A DNA stretch of 64,000 bases from Cytospora piceicola (taxonomy: Eukaryota; Ascomycota; Sordariomycetes; Diaporthales; Cytosporaceae). Under the pieces are notes generated by a model. It was given only the letters and a program-made list of their open reading frames with translations, had not been told where the DNA came from and searched no databases. The stretch lies in NCBI GenBank assembly GCA_023375675.1, contig JALQBC010000013.1, positions 124,001 to 188,000 of the forward strand. The letters run 5' to 3'. This document shows, in pieces, positions 45,020 to 56,000 of this stretch (the stretch's first letter is position 1; every line of letters begins with the position of its first letter). Position numbers and translations under genes: made by a program.

Positions 45020-46647
45020 CTACATGATTGAGCAAAAGCGCCCCATAGGCACGCTATAATATGGGTTCCCGTTAGACAGAGATACTTCACAGGTAGGGGG
45101 ATCACGATCCGGGGTTGATAGACTCACGGTTCAGGGATATCCCTCCAGTCTACAATCCACCGACAACAGATCTTCATCCGCTCCCGCACAGTTACGGTGT
45201 TCAGCAGAGCTAGCTTCTCATCCTCGTTGACGGGGAAGATACTGGCGAACCACCAGGGGAAAGCAGCCGGGTCGTCGGGGCATTCACCAAAGACTGCTAG
45301 TATCCTCGAGTTCAGCCATCTGGGGTTCGTCTCCGCCATCATGTTGATCGACGTGCGCGCAAAACTCATCAGCTGTTTCGTCTTCATCTTGTCGAGGTCC
45401 GTGACCGATGGCTCATCCAGGTTCGGTTCCCCATCCGTCCCCTCCCGTTCCAGCTCCTCAGCCTCTCGGATCTCCTCCTCGTACAGGCTGACATCATCGA
45501 AGTCTTCAATCTCAGCGGTGACATAGCCGTCCTCGTGAACACCCTGGCGCGTGATTCGGAACCGACCGACGCCCTTGGTTTCCAACATGCTGCGGCCGTC
45601 GGGGAACACGTCGGCCACCTCGATGCGCAGGTGCGTGCCGACCGGCGCGTCTTCGTGGAGCATCATGCCGAAGTGCCTGCCCCCGTTGCCGTCTGCCCAA
45701 GCCCGTCTGATCAATGCCCGGTACCTAGCCTCGAACACGTGTAGGAAGGTCGGCACGTTTGGAAACGATACGGTGCACATGAACACGGGTACATCCAGGC
45801 CGGTGTCATCCATGGCGGGGTAGAGGGACTCGCTGCGGACGATCGATTTCCTCTGCACGAGTTCTTCTGACCAGAAATATCTCGTGAGACGTTGGAGGAA
45901 ATCGTTTGGTGGCCCGAGGCGGTTGTCTAGATAAGTCATGGGGAGAACCCTCCGACAAGTCGGGCAGACCGGGCCGGCGGTCGACTGCTCCAAGGCCTTC
46001 TTGATGCAATGACGGCAGAAGGTGTGGCCGCACGGTGTCGTCCAGGGATCGTATAGCAGCTGGTAGCAGATCCCACAGTCCATATTGCCGCGCAGCGAGT
46101 CGTCCAGTTTGCGAATATCTGATGCCGTATCCTCCTTCTCCTTCGATGAGAGCATCTCAGTATCCTCCTCCGTGTCTGGCAAGCGGCCCAGATTCAGCAT
46201 CTTAAACGCTTCGACCAGGCCTTCCGATTCGGCCAGTTTCGCCACAAAAGCTGTCGCCACGGCAAGGACCGTCCTCGATATGTTGCACGGCCAGCAACCG
46301 TCCTTGGGATGCCTCCTCCCGCAACCCGCTATCGGACACTCGAAATCTTGCTGTCTCTCCGGCGTCCCTGGCCACATCGTGTCGTCGATGCCGGCCCGAA
46401 AATGGCCCTCGGGCAGGCAAGACTTGCAAATACAGTTCCCGCATGGGAGTGCCACGGGGTTGTTCAACAGACCCCTACATTTTGGGCACTGGAATATCCG
46501 AGCAGTAGCCCGTGGGCTCTTATCCTCCGCTCGAAAGCTCAACGACGTCTGCTCGCCGTCGTCGTCGGTGGTCGGTCCGGGGCCGTGAGGAGGTTGCTGT
46601 GCCGTCGCCGTTGACTTCGGAGCCTCTGGCTGGATGGGTGTATTCAT
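45020..46647 (-). CDS. RING/LON-domain ubiquitin ligase (LONRF/CrgA type) with probable CaaX end
   Basis: Exon 46647-45128 plus a likely last exon 45053-45020, giving 517 residues; ATG 46647 is the first ATG. A first RING-like finger (FQCPKCRGLLNNPVALPCGN, then CKSCLP and CPIAGC) is followed by a canonical C3HC4 RING (DCGICYQLLYDPWTTPCGHT then FCRHCI and CPTCR), then a LON substrate-binding domain (VFMCTVSFPNVPTFLHVFEA through IVDWRDIPEP). The frame stops just after IPEP, but that stop overlaps a consensus gtgagt donor; a 74-bp intron with ctaac branch site and ttatag acceptor leads to ten more residues ending CSIM, a CaaX prenylation box. Without splicing the protein is 507 residues. The Mucor relative CrgA is reported to have RING and isoprenylation motifs. 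No Lon ATPase or protease domain is present. Confidence 0.85.
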
Positions 46648-47193
46648 AAGGAAAGCCAAGATCCGATTTGAAGCGACTGGTTTAATTTAGTGACTGGTAT
46701 GAGCTGAATGGTAAAGGGCCCGTAGTAGTCACCAAGATCTACGTAGCACAGGTCCAGACAGTATTGTGGATAAGTCTTGGTTGCAGAGCTAAATCAAGCA
46801 GTAAGGGTAGCGAGCGACTGGGCTAGACACTCGGTCGGGTGGGTTCTTCAGAGCGATTGGCGCAAAGCTTGTTGTTGAGTATATGTGCGGGAAGGGGCCT
46901 CTGCTGTTCCCATAATGGAGCAAGTGGCCTCTTAAACGTTGGATCAAGTGATGAACATCTCTCAAGTGTATAGACTGGGCATAGAAGATTATCTGTTAGT
47001 CTTCTCCGACTATACTATGCAACTGGGGTTGGGGGTGAGAGGAAGGCGACAGAGAGGATCGACGCACGATTGAGGGTGGCAAGGCTGCATACGAAATGCG
47101 AAAAGAAGCGCAAGCTAAGGAACCATCGCGGTGGGTCTGTACGTGTATTAACGGTCAAGTAAGGATGGCGAAAAACAACAGCAAAAGTGCTCC

Positions 47194-47195
<2 letters not shown>

Positions 47196-47238
<43 letters not shown>
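47196..47238 (+). repeat. 43-nt poly(A) homopolymer
   Basis: An unbroken run of about 43 A, followed directly by a G-rich stretch (ggggg agggagg). I find no obvious target-site duplication or transposon body beside it, so it may be a slippage-grown tract; its exact length is likely uncertain. Confidence 0.85.
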
Positions 47239-47241
<3 letters not shown>

Positions 47242-50091
47242 GGAGGGAGGAAAAAAGGTTGTAGACTTGGTATAGGTTCACTGGTTCAAAGAGATGCAAT
47301 CATCATCGATGGCATTATCGAAGTCGCTGCGGCAGGCCCAAGTGTGTAAAAAGAGGGCGGTCGACGTCACACCCCCACCTGGTTGGGCTATATTGATAAA
47401 TAAAAAAGTGACAGGTCGACAGGCACGCACATGACTGTACTTACTCGTAGAGTTTCCGCGGGCTAAACCGCTAAACCCTGTCCCAAATGTCCGGGTCGGC
47501 AGGACAAACCGCAAGATATTGGTTGGAATATGCCGTTATTGCACGCGTTGTCTATAGTAGCACTGTCTGTTGTCCCCCGGGGCTGATCGATATTGTGGTC
47601 CGGACTCCGACTGCAACAGTGCGGATTGCGCCCCGATCTGCCAGGTGAGGCACTCATATAGATACATTACAGGTCCTCATGGTCATGTGAGAGGTACCTT
47701 GGGGGACGATTAACATCATGTATCACGAATGTACGCACACTACAACAGGTGATAGTGGTGATCTGGCAGCCACGGTTCGTCCTGCTCGCGTGCCACGGTG
47801 ATCTGTACGCCGGGAGTCCAGCCGCTTTCGATGATTCATCAGGCGTACCTTGTCATGAATCATCCCAGTCGCCGTCTCCAGACGGGTCAGATAGATATCC
47901 ATCCGACAGCCGTTGTAAGCGTCATGCCGGATTTTCCAAGCTTCTCTCAACGGCGCACTAGCGAATCACCATCAATCGTTAACTCGACCTTCTCGCAACG
48001 TCGTCGCTGACTGTGTACCTCCTACCTAAGTACTATGCAGCCCGTGCTTCCCCGGAAGACGTTTCAAATGCCAGTAGGTCGAAGGTATTTCACACCTGCC
48101 CTCTTCGTCCAATCTTCTTGGACGATGGATGGCCTGATGGTGGGAAATCAGCCTATGGGTACATACTCAACTACTTGGAGAGCCAATACGCCGTCCGTTT
48201 CTCATCGCCGGTCCCTCAACCTGATCTCTGAAGAAGACCGGGGTAGGGCCGCCGATGCGTTGTAGCTATCGTGACCATCCCTGTCGAGGCCGATGTCAGT
48301 GGCTGCCGACGATTCCCAAGGCGACGCCTCTGAACTCATACTAGAGCCGAGGTCAACCCATGATGATTTCATTGCCTGAGAGTCACATGGTCAAGAAGCC
48401 ACCATTCGGAAAGAAGAAACACGACAAACCACCTGCACATATACTTGTGTGATAGACAGGCACTAACTTCGTGCCGCAGATGCCGTCAAGTATCGAGTAG
48501 AAAGTAATGCAGCATCTAGATCTTCACCAGCACCCCTAGGTGCTGGAGATCGGCTCGGCGCTCTGTAATGTGAAGCCTGCCCACTGTCCACTGGTACTAC
48601 TTTGCGACTGCGTACTTGAGTAGGTACACATGTACCTCAGCAGGCGCGAGTTCGCAATATCGAAGGGGACCTCTGGCGTCGCCGACCTGGACTCGTAATG
48701 CAGCGAGCTCTGACTTCTGTATGCAACATGCTGGAGAATCAGCGCATGAATGGCTCTCGCCCTGAAGACACGCCAGACTGATACCATGATGTCGGGTTGG
48801 TGTGAGCCCCCTATTGGGCCGCGGACTAGACCAGGTCTCATCTGGATCACTACCCATTATATACCTTAGTATGTACACGCATCGGCCGACCATGAATCTG
48901 CCACATGGAAGGTCGATGAGTTGAGAGATGTCACCTCCCAGAGTCAAAGCCAGACCCGCCTTCCCGCCATTGTCTTCACCCAGAAATTCTCGTCCGAAAC
49001 AGAAGAGGACCGGGTTTATTCGATACCAGCGGCGGTAGAGTTAGCCTCCAGAAGAACTCTACTCGAGGCCAAGCACTCAAGCGGTAGAGGCACAGACGTG
49101 GGATCTTCAATAGACGTGGTCCAAGGCCTTCATCGTCTGTTTGCTACCACTCAGAGGTGGGGAGTACTGCATAATGCCGTGTAGCGGTGCCTATCCCGGG
49201 AGCAAGTCCAACAACCCACACACAAAACGTCACGCAGATTGAGGAAAAGGGACGAAACCCTCACAGGTCGTCGTCTCGGTCTCGCTGGTGTCCCAGGATC
49301 CGCCTGCAAGCGGGCTTGCTTTGCGGTGGACCGACCCATCCTCGTCGGTTTCATCCAGCTTTAGGGGGCTCGGACTGGCGTCCCTCTTGACATGAAGTCT
49401 ATTCTCTGCACGACTGACGTAAGACATGTGTGTAGCTGCGGCGGTCTTGTAGCTGGAGTGATCGGCTCCGGAGCGTTATCAGGTCCCGAGATGTTCCGGG
49501 TCTTCCGTCGGGCGTCATGCGTTTCAACAGTTGCGGCTCCCCCCTCCATCGTTGGCTACCAGCGCCTACCGCTGCCAGCCTCCTGCTCTCGATGAACCAT
49601 GACCATGTTCAGCCATGCTGACCCTAGGCTATGCGATCGCTTCTTGCCAATCACTTGATCCTGAAGAAGTCTGCCATTGATTTGAGCATATCCCGCACAG
49701 TAGCTTCCATCCCGGAGGTCTGAGCTATCCTGAAGGGTTCGCAACCGCCCTGTTTCGCTTCTCACGCGGGAGTCCTTTGGTTATTGGAGCAACCTGCTTC
49801 CTGGGTCAAATTGTCTCCTTTTAGCTGTGGTTGCGATGCTGGTGCTGCAGCAACAACATTGCGTGCCCTCCAGCTGGGTGTGGCAGACTGACTATGTCCA
49901 CCGGATGTACTCGGCCCAGAACCCGCCGGCACAGGAGTTTTGCTGGCATTTGCGACGTGGACGTTCTCATGGCGTCTCCCAAAGAATTCTGCAGCAGTAT
50001 TTGCCCCCGTTTCTTCTTCAAAACCCCCCACCTCTAACAGAAGCATGGTACCTCTCCTGAGGATTCGTCCAAATCAGACACACATCTCAGC

Positions 50092-50914
50092 CTACGACGG
50101 CGACGGCGGTACCAGGTCCATGGCGAGTCTTGCCGCATCGAGGCAGTGATAGGGCATGATGCTTGCGTATGTATCAGACGCGGCGTAGGCCTTCTGTTCT
50201 CCTGTCATGTAACTTCCGGCGCCACTTGCTCGTCCACACTGTGCTATTGGCTTTGTCCAGGGACAGTCGAAGACGTGTCTTGACTTGCTCTTCCATGCTA
50301 CAGAGCTTGGTGGTACAATCAGATGGCCTCCTTCCGAGCATCTAAGGGATAGAGTGAAGATGACTAAGCCCAATAGCTTCATGTGGTTTGAGACCGAAAT
50401 ACTCCTTGTGCCTTATGAAGTCTGCCGTGAAGATGTTGACGCCGAACTTGGCGATATTGCGTGAGTCGATAGTCTCCCGCAATGATGGGGCAATCGAAAC
50501 CTCCGGAGTCTGACCCGAATGAGCACCGATATAGATTGTAGCAATCATGTCTGCAACAGCGACAGTAATAACGCCGACCTTGTCCTGCTGGCGCTGCGAC
50601 ACGTTTCCTAGCTGTAACAGGGCCAAACTAAGTCGAAGCCTTCACGAGGAACTCATATAGTGAGCGACGCGCTCAGGGGACTGAAATTTGTTGCAGTAAA
50701 AGACCTTGGGTTCCTGCTCCCGAGGGCTGTGGTATAATTCGTACCTCCATCCATGACTGAGTCCCTGCTCTGCCATCATTGTTTGGACTGGACTCTGGAA
50801 GCTTGAGGCTGTACAATAGTGACAACGACACGATCCGTCTTCGTGATTGGGGCTATGGCCTTCACTGAGTTCCATAACGTCAAGCTCGGGAGGATAAACG
50901 AGGACGCCATACAT
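50092..50914 (-). pseudogene. Decayed 3'-5' exonuclease (DnaQ/RNase D-like, fungal family)
   Basis: Pieces of one protein lie in order on the minus strand but in different frames. Fragment A (to 50645) has WRYELYHSPREQEPKVFYCN and SPERVAHY; it ends at a TGA (50642-50644). The ExoI-like motif GFDLVW (50640-50623) is in another frame and has Val where the catalytic Glu of DxE is expected. Fragment B (50626-50342) matches the family core: IATIYIGAHSGQTPEVSIAP, SLRETIDSRNIAKFGVNIFT, ADFIRHKEYFGLKPHEAIGL, SHLHSI. After a TAG, a third frame gives RLRLSLDKANSTVWTSKWRR, and a fourth fragment carries the ExoIII-like YAASDTYASI then LAMDLVPPSPS. At least two or three frameshifts and two stops break the gene, so it cannot encode an active enzyme. 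The closest intact relatives I know are fungal 3'-5' exonuclease domain proteins, often multi-copy. Confidence 0.75.
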
Positions 50915-51052
50915 ATCAGAGGATTGGCTCTACAGTGTCGAGATGCTGCATGGAGACACAGATTAGCCGAGTGGGTACCCCCCTTCGCATTCCCCGGAGG
51001 CTTCACCAGACCTCCTGTCTGAGTTCAGGACCGGATGTTCACTTTCAGTGGG

Positions 51053-51099
51053 TAGTATATACCCAGTATATATACCTAAGTATACCCAGGTATATATGA
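51053..51099. repeat. TATACCTAGGTATA-like palindrome patch
   Basis: Repeats of GTATATACC, CTAAGTATACC and CAGGTATATATG form an AT-rich palindromic patch related to the TACCTAGGTA clusters elsewhere. Confidence 0.55.
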
Positions 51100-51822
51100 C
51101 ATCCATGTCAAGATGATCATCCCACTGCCCACCTGCCCACCTGCCTCCCTGCCAGTTGGACCCCTTTTTCTCGGTCTCGGAAGTGGATACTGTCGGGCCC
51201 TAATGAACGAACGCCGTGGATCCCCGCTATAATGTGAGGCATGTACTAGGGTACAGTACTGTCACTATGTGAGAATCCGGGGTAGGGCGAATCAGCCTGG
51301 CGAGATGGGCAACCCCTTGGCGATGGGCCTTGGGTTTGGCTTTGGATTTGGCTTTGGCTGGGGCGAGCCTGGCGAGTCACATGCAATGCAGCGGGAAAAG
51401 GTCTGCTGCTGCAACTCCGACTGCCCGACTGCCCGACTGACTGCCCCCCAATCACCCCCCAATCACCCCCTAGACAACCAGGCGAGCTCCCCACTAGGCT
51501 TGGCCTGACTGGGCGAGATTGTAGATGGCATGTGAAATCTGCAATGCAGCATCATGTCGTGTTCTCCCCGAGGGTTTCTTATTGTATACACAGCACATAA
51601 CACTTATGAGAGTGCTGCATGTTCATTGTACTTGCAGTCGTACAACCATCCCATCGTTGCATTGTCTCGTATCCATTCCGTCTTGCCTTTCCTGGGCACA
51701 GGCATTGATTAGATCTCACCCCGTTTGAACCCCCCTTGACCTACCTACCAAACCCACCCTCATACGACTCCTGTCTCCAATTGTTGAGTCGACGGGACGA
51801 AACCTTCCATGTCATTTTATTG

Positions 51823-51823
<1 letters not shown>

Positions 51824-51857
<34 letters not shown>
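51824..51857 (+). repeat. (CA)17 microsatellite
   Basis: Seventeen perfect CA units about 360 bp upstream of the INSIG start codon, possibly within its promoter. Confidence 0.9.
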
Positions 51858-51859
<2 letters not shown>

Positions 51860-52214
51860 GCCGACGAACCAATCCGTAGCGGACGATCTTTTCGAATAGC
51901 AGAGTTTCAATCCACATGTCACTATCATCTACTTCCCCGCGCCAGAACCGGACTGTGAAACCTTGACACGCACGAGACACGACCCCGACCCAAGCACGAG
52001 ACCGGGAGAAACCACCACTGGGACACAGAAGACGGACCCCAGCCGCGCGTAATCTATGTTGGCAAAGACCGAAGAATTTCAACAGAAATACTCAACCCGG
52101 CCAAAAGCCAACACTCCTCTTCAGCGTCACCTGTTCCACCCCGACAAGACCGCAGAGCAACGGCTAGCCGCATACCTCTCTCCCCAGCAAAGACAAAAAT
52201 ACCCCAGCCAGACA

Positions 52215-53552
52215 ATGTCGGACAGGACCGGCCCCCCTCTACTCCGGCCCATCCCCCGGCGGCCCTTCGAGATCGGCATCGAGAGCCCGACGCCCCCGGA
52301 CGACGACGGCGACGGCGACGGCTCCCCGCCGCCCAGCCCGGGCTCCGACGCGAACCAGAGCTTCCTCGAGCTCCGCCGGGCCCTCAGCGCCTCCTCCCAC
52401 CAGCAGCAGCAGGACGACTCCATCAGCCGCGCCACCTCCTACAAGAACCTCACCAGCTCGACCCTCGCGGGGATCTACTCCTCCAACATATCCGGCTACC
52501 CGGCCGGCGACGCCGCCTACGGGTCCGAGCTGGCCGACACGCCGTGGGGCACGGGCGCCGAGACCCCGGCGGCGGCGCCGGCGGCCGCCGCCCCCAGGGG
52601 GTCTGTCGACGAGGAGACGTACAGGCTGCTGCTGAAGGGCAGGGCCTCGCGGCTGGAGAGGCGGCGGTCGTCGGCGCTCTCGGGCCGCCCGGGCCGGGGC
52701 GGCCTGCTGCAGCAGCAGCAGCAGCAGCAGCAGCCCGCGCCGGGGGACCAGACCACCTTCTCCCTCGGGATCCGGACCGCGGTGCTCTTCGTCCTGGGCA
52801 TGGGCTACGGGGCCCTGCTGTCGCGGCTCTCCACCGAGCGGGCGTGGGCGCCGTTCCCCGTCGACGGCATCATCAAGCCCAACTACTCCTCCGAGTACCT
52901 CGCGTGCTGGGGCGTCTTTGGTGTCGTCCTGGGCAGCCTCTTGCCCTGGTGCGACGGCAAGTGGGAGCAGGTGTTTGAGGAGGTGGAGAGCGACGACGAC
53001 GAGGCTGTTCAGGATGGCGAGGCCCCGGGGACCGATTGGGCCCTTGTCGTCCGCGGGGTTGGGGCCTTTGTTGGTATTGCCTTTGCTATTGTGAGTCCCC
53101 TGCCGTCTTTGTCATCCTTGTCACTCGGAGCAATTAGAGACTAATACACTGTGCAGAGGAAAGTACCCTGGGCCTCCACAATGCAGATCTCGATGACACT
53201 GGCCATGGTCAACCCGTTTCTGTGGTACCTGATCGACCGGTCGAAACCAGGCTTCCTCCTCTCTGCAGCTGTTGGCCTGGCGGGCTCTGTATTACTGATG
53301 GGCCTGAACTCCGAGTTCATGCCCACACCAGCCGGATACGCCACCCCGGAACTTTTGAGCCATAATGGTACTGGCCACACCGGTGCCGGTACACTCATGC
53401 TGGGCGGCCTTGCAACCCAACGGACGATTGAGACGGGCACATGGCTGCTGAGCGTACTGTTTTGCAGCTGTGTTTGCTTTGGGAACATCGGTAGGCGACT
53501 GGCCTTGAACAAATCGGCAGCAGGTCGCGGCAGATGGGGTGGTTTGAGATGA
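52215..53552 (+). CDS. INSIG-domain ER membrane protein
   Basis: Two exons, 52215-53090 and 53157-53552, encode 423 residues. The start is ATG 52215; the frame is open upstream to 52056 but lacks support. The first 195 residues are disordered, acidic and Ser/Pro-rich, with a run of eight Gln. The INSIG membrane domain follows: TAVLFVLGMGYGALLSRL, YLACWGVFGVVLGSLLPWCD, VVRGVGAFVGIAFAIRKVPW, WASTMQISMTLAMVNPFLWY, IDRSKPGFLLSAAVGLAGSV and the signature FGNIGRRLAL. Animal Insigs retain SCAP-SREBP in the ER and promote HMG-CoA reductase degradation; fission yeast Ins1 controls HMG-CoA reductase. A role in sterol homeostasis is therefore likely. The exon-1 sequence is extremely GC-rich. Confidence 0.93.
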
Positions 53553-54035
53553 GAGCTGTCCCCCCCTGGTGTGAATATGTATAACCTGGGATAGGGACCT
53601 GGATCGAAAATAAAATGGGCGGGGGCTTGCATGGGCACCTCCTGGATACTTAGAATGATGACGGGCCGGTCTATCTTCTTGGGCATGGGTTAAAATAATT
53701 GAGAATGAGGGAAATTGGTTTACGGGTTTCGGTCTATGTCTAAAGGCTGGTGATTCGGCTTTGTTGGATATATTTGCTCTGGTCTGTATTGTACAGCGCC
53801 GATCTGCCAATCCATGATGATTAATATAGGGGGTCATGTTGGATCTGCTCGGGGTGATCAGCATCCGTACATGGCTTCATCGCTAGGACTATACATCCCG
53901 TGAGATGCATTGTGATCATTTCAGGCGCTCTGTTAATCGCATCAACCCAAGGAACAATATTCACCGAAAGTTGCGGTTACGAAGAAGTCGTGTGGAGGCT
54001 TGATTAAACACAGGCCGCCCGATTAGATTAACGGC
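53553..54035. other. Convergent intergenic region
   Basis: 483 bp between the 3' ends of the INSIG and MAK11 genes, AT-rich in its second half. No gene seen. Confidence 0.55.
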
Positions 54036-55556
54036 TCACTCGTCATCGCTATCATCACTGGCCTCATCCTCGTCCTCCTCAGAGCCCGCCAGCTCATCCT
54101 CGCTCTCCTCGACGCCTTCCGGCCGGGGTATCATGACAAATGCTTCCAAACATGTGATCCTGTTCTGGGTCTCGTAAGTCCCCAGCAGCTTTCCAGCCTG
54201 GGGTGCCTCCCCGGCCTTCTTGGGCGATAGGTCTTCCCGAGTCAGCTCCCAGATCCTGAACTTTCCGTCACTGCTGGCGGACGCGATGTACCAAACATCC
54301 GGCGCGTCCTCCGCTTGCACCACCTTGAAGTCCTTGACCCGGCCGGAGACGCCGGCAGCCTTGCCGCCCAGCTGCGCAAGCAGCTTTGCCCGAGGCAACT
54401 TCTTGTCTGTGTCCTCGAGGTCATCCACCTTGGTCGAGAAGAAGAGTATCCTCCCGTCCTCAGTAGACACCGCCAACACCGTAGCCTCGGACCCAGCACC
54501 AAGCTTGACATAGCCGAACTCGTGGATCTTCGTCCTCGTGTCGGACATCACCCTGCACCGGACCTTGCTGTCCATGCCGAAAACGATTATATCCCGGTCG
54601 AAGCCAACTCCGAACTCATCGCCCGTCTCGTCATTGCTTCCCCAAACGACCTTCCTTCCCTCGCCTGTGGATCGCTTTCCCTCGCCAATCTCCTGCAGCA
54701 CATCCCTTCCAAACTCCAATACTCCGGCCTTCTTGCCGGTGACCAGGTTCCACAATCGCATACACCGTTCGCCCTTGCTGACGCTGATCATAACCTTCAT
54801 ACTCGGGTGCACCGCAAAGTCGTTCACGCCAGAAGGGGTGCCGCCCATGGGCGCTGTGTCACCAGATGGCCGACCATGAACATTAGGAACAGGCGCCTTG
54901 ATGTTTGACAGCAGAGACCAGTCCCTCGTCCTCGTCACGGCAATGGTGCTGTCCTCCGAACTCGAGAGCAGCTTCGACCTCGTGGGGAACACGACCTTGG
55001 TCACGGTGCTAGAGTGGTGCAGCAGCGTCCCCAGCTCCCTGTTCTTGCTGTTCTCCAGGATGGGCCTCTTGGCGATGGTCGACAGGAGTTCCTGGTCGGT
55101 GCTAGTCTTGGTGCTCGGGGGGTGCGCGGAGAGGTTGTACACGTTGATGCGCTCGTCCGTGCTGCCCGACGCGAGCATGACCTTTTGCGACTGCCCCGGC
55201 GACGGGGCGCTGGGCGGGGAGAGGGCGAGGCATCGGATGGCGGAGGTGTGGGCGTTGAAGAGGAAGCTGTCGGCGAACTTGACGTCGGAGGGGTTCGTGG
55301 GTGATATCGTGGCCGTCACGCCGTGGAGTACGCGGTCGTATGAGCCGGCGATGAGCTGTATCGTGACGGGGGAGTTGCTTCGTGCCGTGGGTTTGCTGCT
55401 GCTGCTGCCGTTGTTGGCTTTGGCTTTGGCGGACTTGCTCGCTTGCGGTTTCTCGGTCTTGGTGGCGCCATTCGTCTTGGTCTTGAGCTTCTTGGTATCT
55501 TGGGGCTTCTGAACGACCTCGCTCTCAGGAGCTGCTTGTCTCTTTCTTTTGACCAT
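54036..55556 (-). CDS. MAK11/PAK1IP1-type WD40 ribosome biogenesis factor
   Basis: Single exon of 506 residues from ATG 55556 (MVKRKRQAAPESEVV); six preceding codons have no ATG. The N-terminal 75 residues are Lys/Ser-rich. WD40 repeats then run: IQLIAGSYDRVLHGV (repeat 1), NAHTSAIRCLALSPP and LASGSTDERINVYNL, LHHSSTVTKVVFPTRSKLLS, GGTPSGVNDFAVHPSMKVMI, CMRLWNLVTGKKAGVLEFG, and the last WYIASASSDGKFRIWELT. The C-terminus is strongly acidic (SEEDEDEASDDSDDE). Mak11 acts in 60S pre-ribosome maturation, near Rpf2/Rlp24 steps, in the nucleolus. The usual GVND motif and the short blade inserts match the family. Confidence 0.92.
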   Translation of the reverse strand: MVKRKRQAAPESEVVQKPQDTKKLKTKTNGATKTEKPQASKSAKAKANNGSSSSKPTARSNSPVTIQLIAGSYDRVLHGVTATISPTNPSDVKFADSFLFNAHTSAIRCLALSPPSAPSPGQSQKVMLASGSTDERINVYNLSAHPPSTKTSTDQELLSTIAKRPILENSKNRELGTLLHHSSTVTKVVFPTRSKLLSSSEDSTIAVTRTRDWSLLSNIKAPVPNVHGRPSGDTAPMGGTPSGVNDFAVHPSMKVMISVSKGERCMRLWNLVTGKKAGVLEFGRDVLQEIGEGKRSTGEGRKVVWGSNDETGDEFGVGFDRDIIVFGMDSKVRCRVMSDTRTKIHEFGYVKLGAGSEATVLAVSTEDGRILFFSTKVDDLEDTDKKLPRAKLLAQLGGKAAGVSGRVKDFKVVQAEDAPDVWYIASASSDGKFRIWELTREDLSPKKAGEAPQAGKLLGTYETQNRITCLEAFVMIPRPEGVEESEDELAGSEEDEDEASDDSDDE

Positions 55557-56000
55557 TTTGATGTGTTGAGGCAAGTATTGTTGGATGAAGAAGCGGTCAC
55601 TGTTGATATTGTCCTTGAAAGAAACTACCTAGGTAAAAACTCCCATCTTTTTTTACAGTGGGTCCTCTGGCCTGGGCAACTGGGGTAGACTTGCAGACGT
55701 GGGTCTAACTGATTCAGTGGGGGGGGGGGAATGCCCATCAAGACCCTAACCCTATCAACGTCATATCCATGGATGCTATGGATGTTCAAGGTACCGAGGT
55801 ACCAAGAGTACACTACACAGTACGTACCGTCAAAGTGCAGCTGCCACCAGACGGCGCCGGCCCACCCGATAAGATAAGGATTTTCCTGAACCGACTGACC
55901 AGGCAAGCCTTCGAGTCAACCGGCGAGAGCTTTTGGAGGACGATCATTCTTTGCAAGTTTCTGGCGCATAGGATTCTAGGCGTTTGGGAGACCAAGGGCG
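55557..56000. promoter_or_regulatory. Divergent promoter, MAK11 / tRNase Z
   Basis: 444 bp between outward-facing starts of two RNA-biogenesis genes. It contains CTACCTAGGTA near 55627, a G10 run near 55720-55731 and GGTACCGAGGTACC near 55790. No specific factor site is recognised. Confidence 0.5.

Larger units (their letters stand above)
46648..52214. other. 5.5-kb gene desert
   Basis: Apart from the exonuclease pseudogene (about 50092-50914) I can support no gene here. Frames are short on all six phases. The stretch holds a 43-nt poly(A) run, a (CA)17 microsatellite, a palindromic patch at 51053-51099, and the promoter/5' leader of the INSIG gene at its right end. It looks like decayed sequence between conserved blocks. 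Confidence 0.5.
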
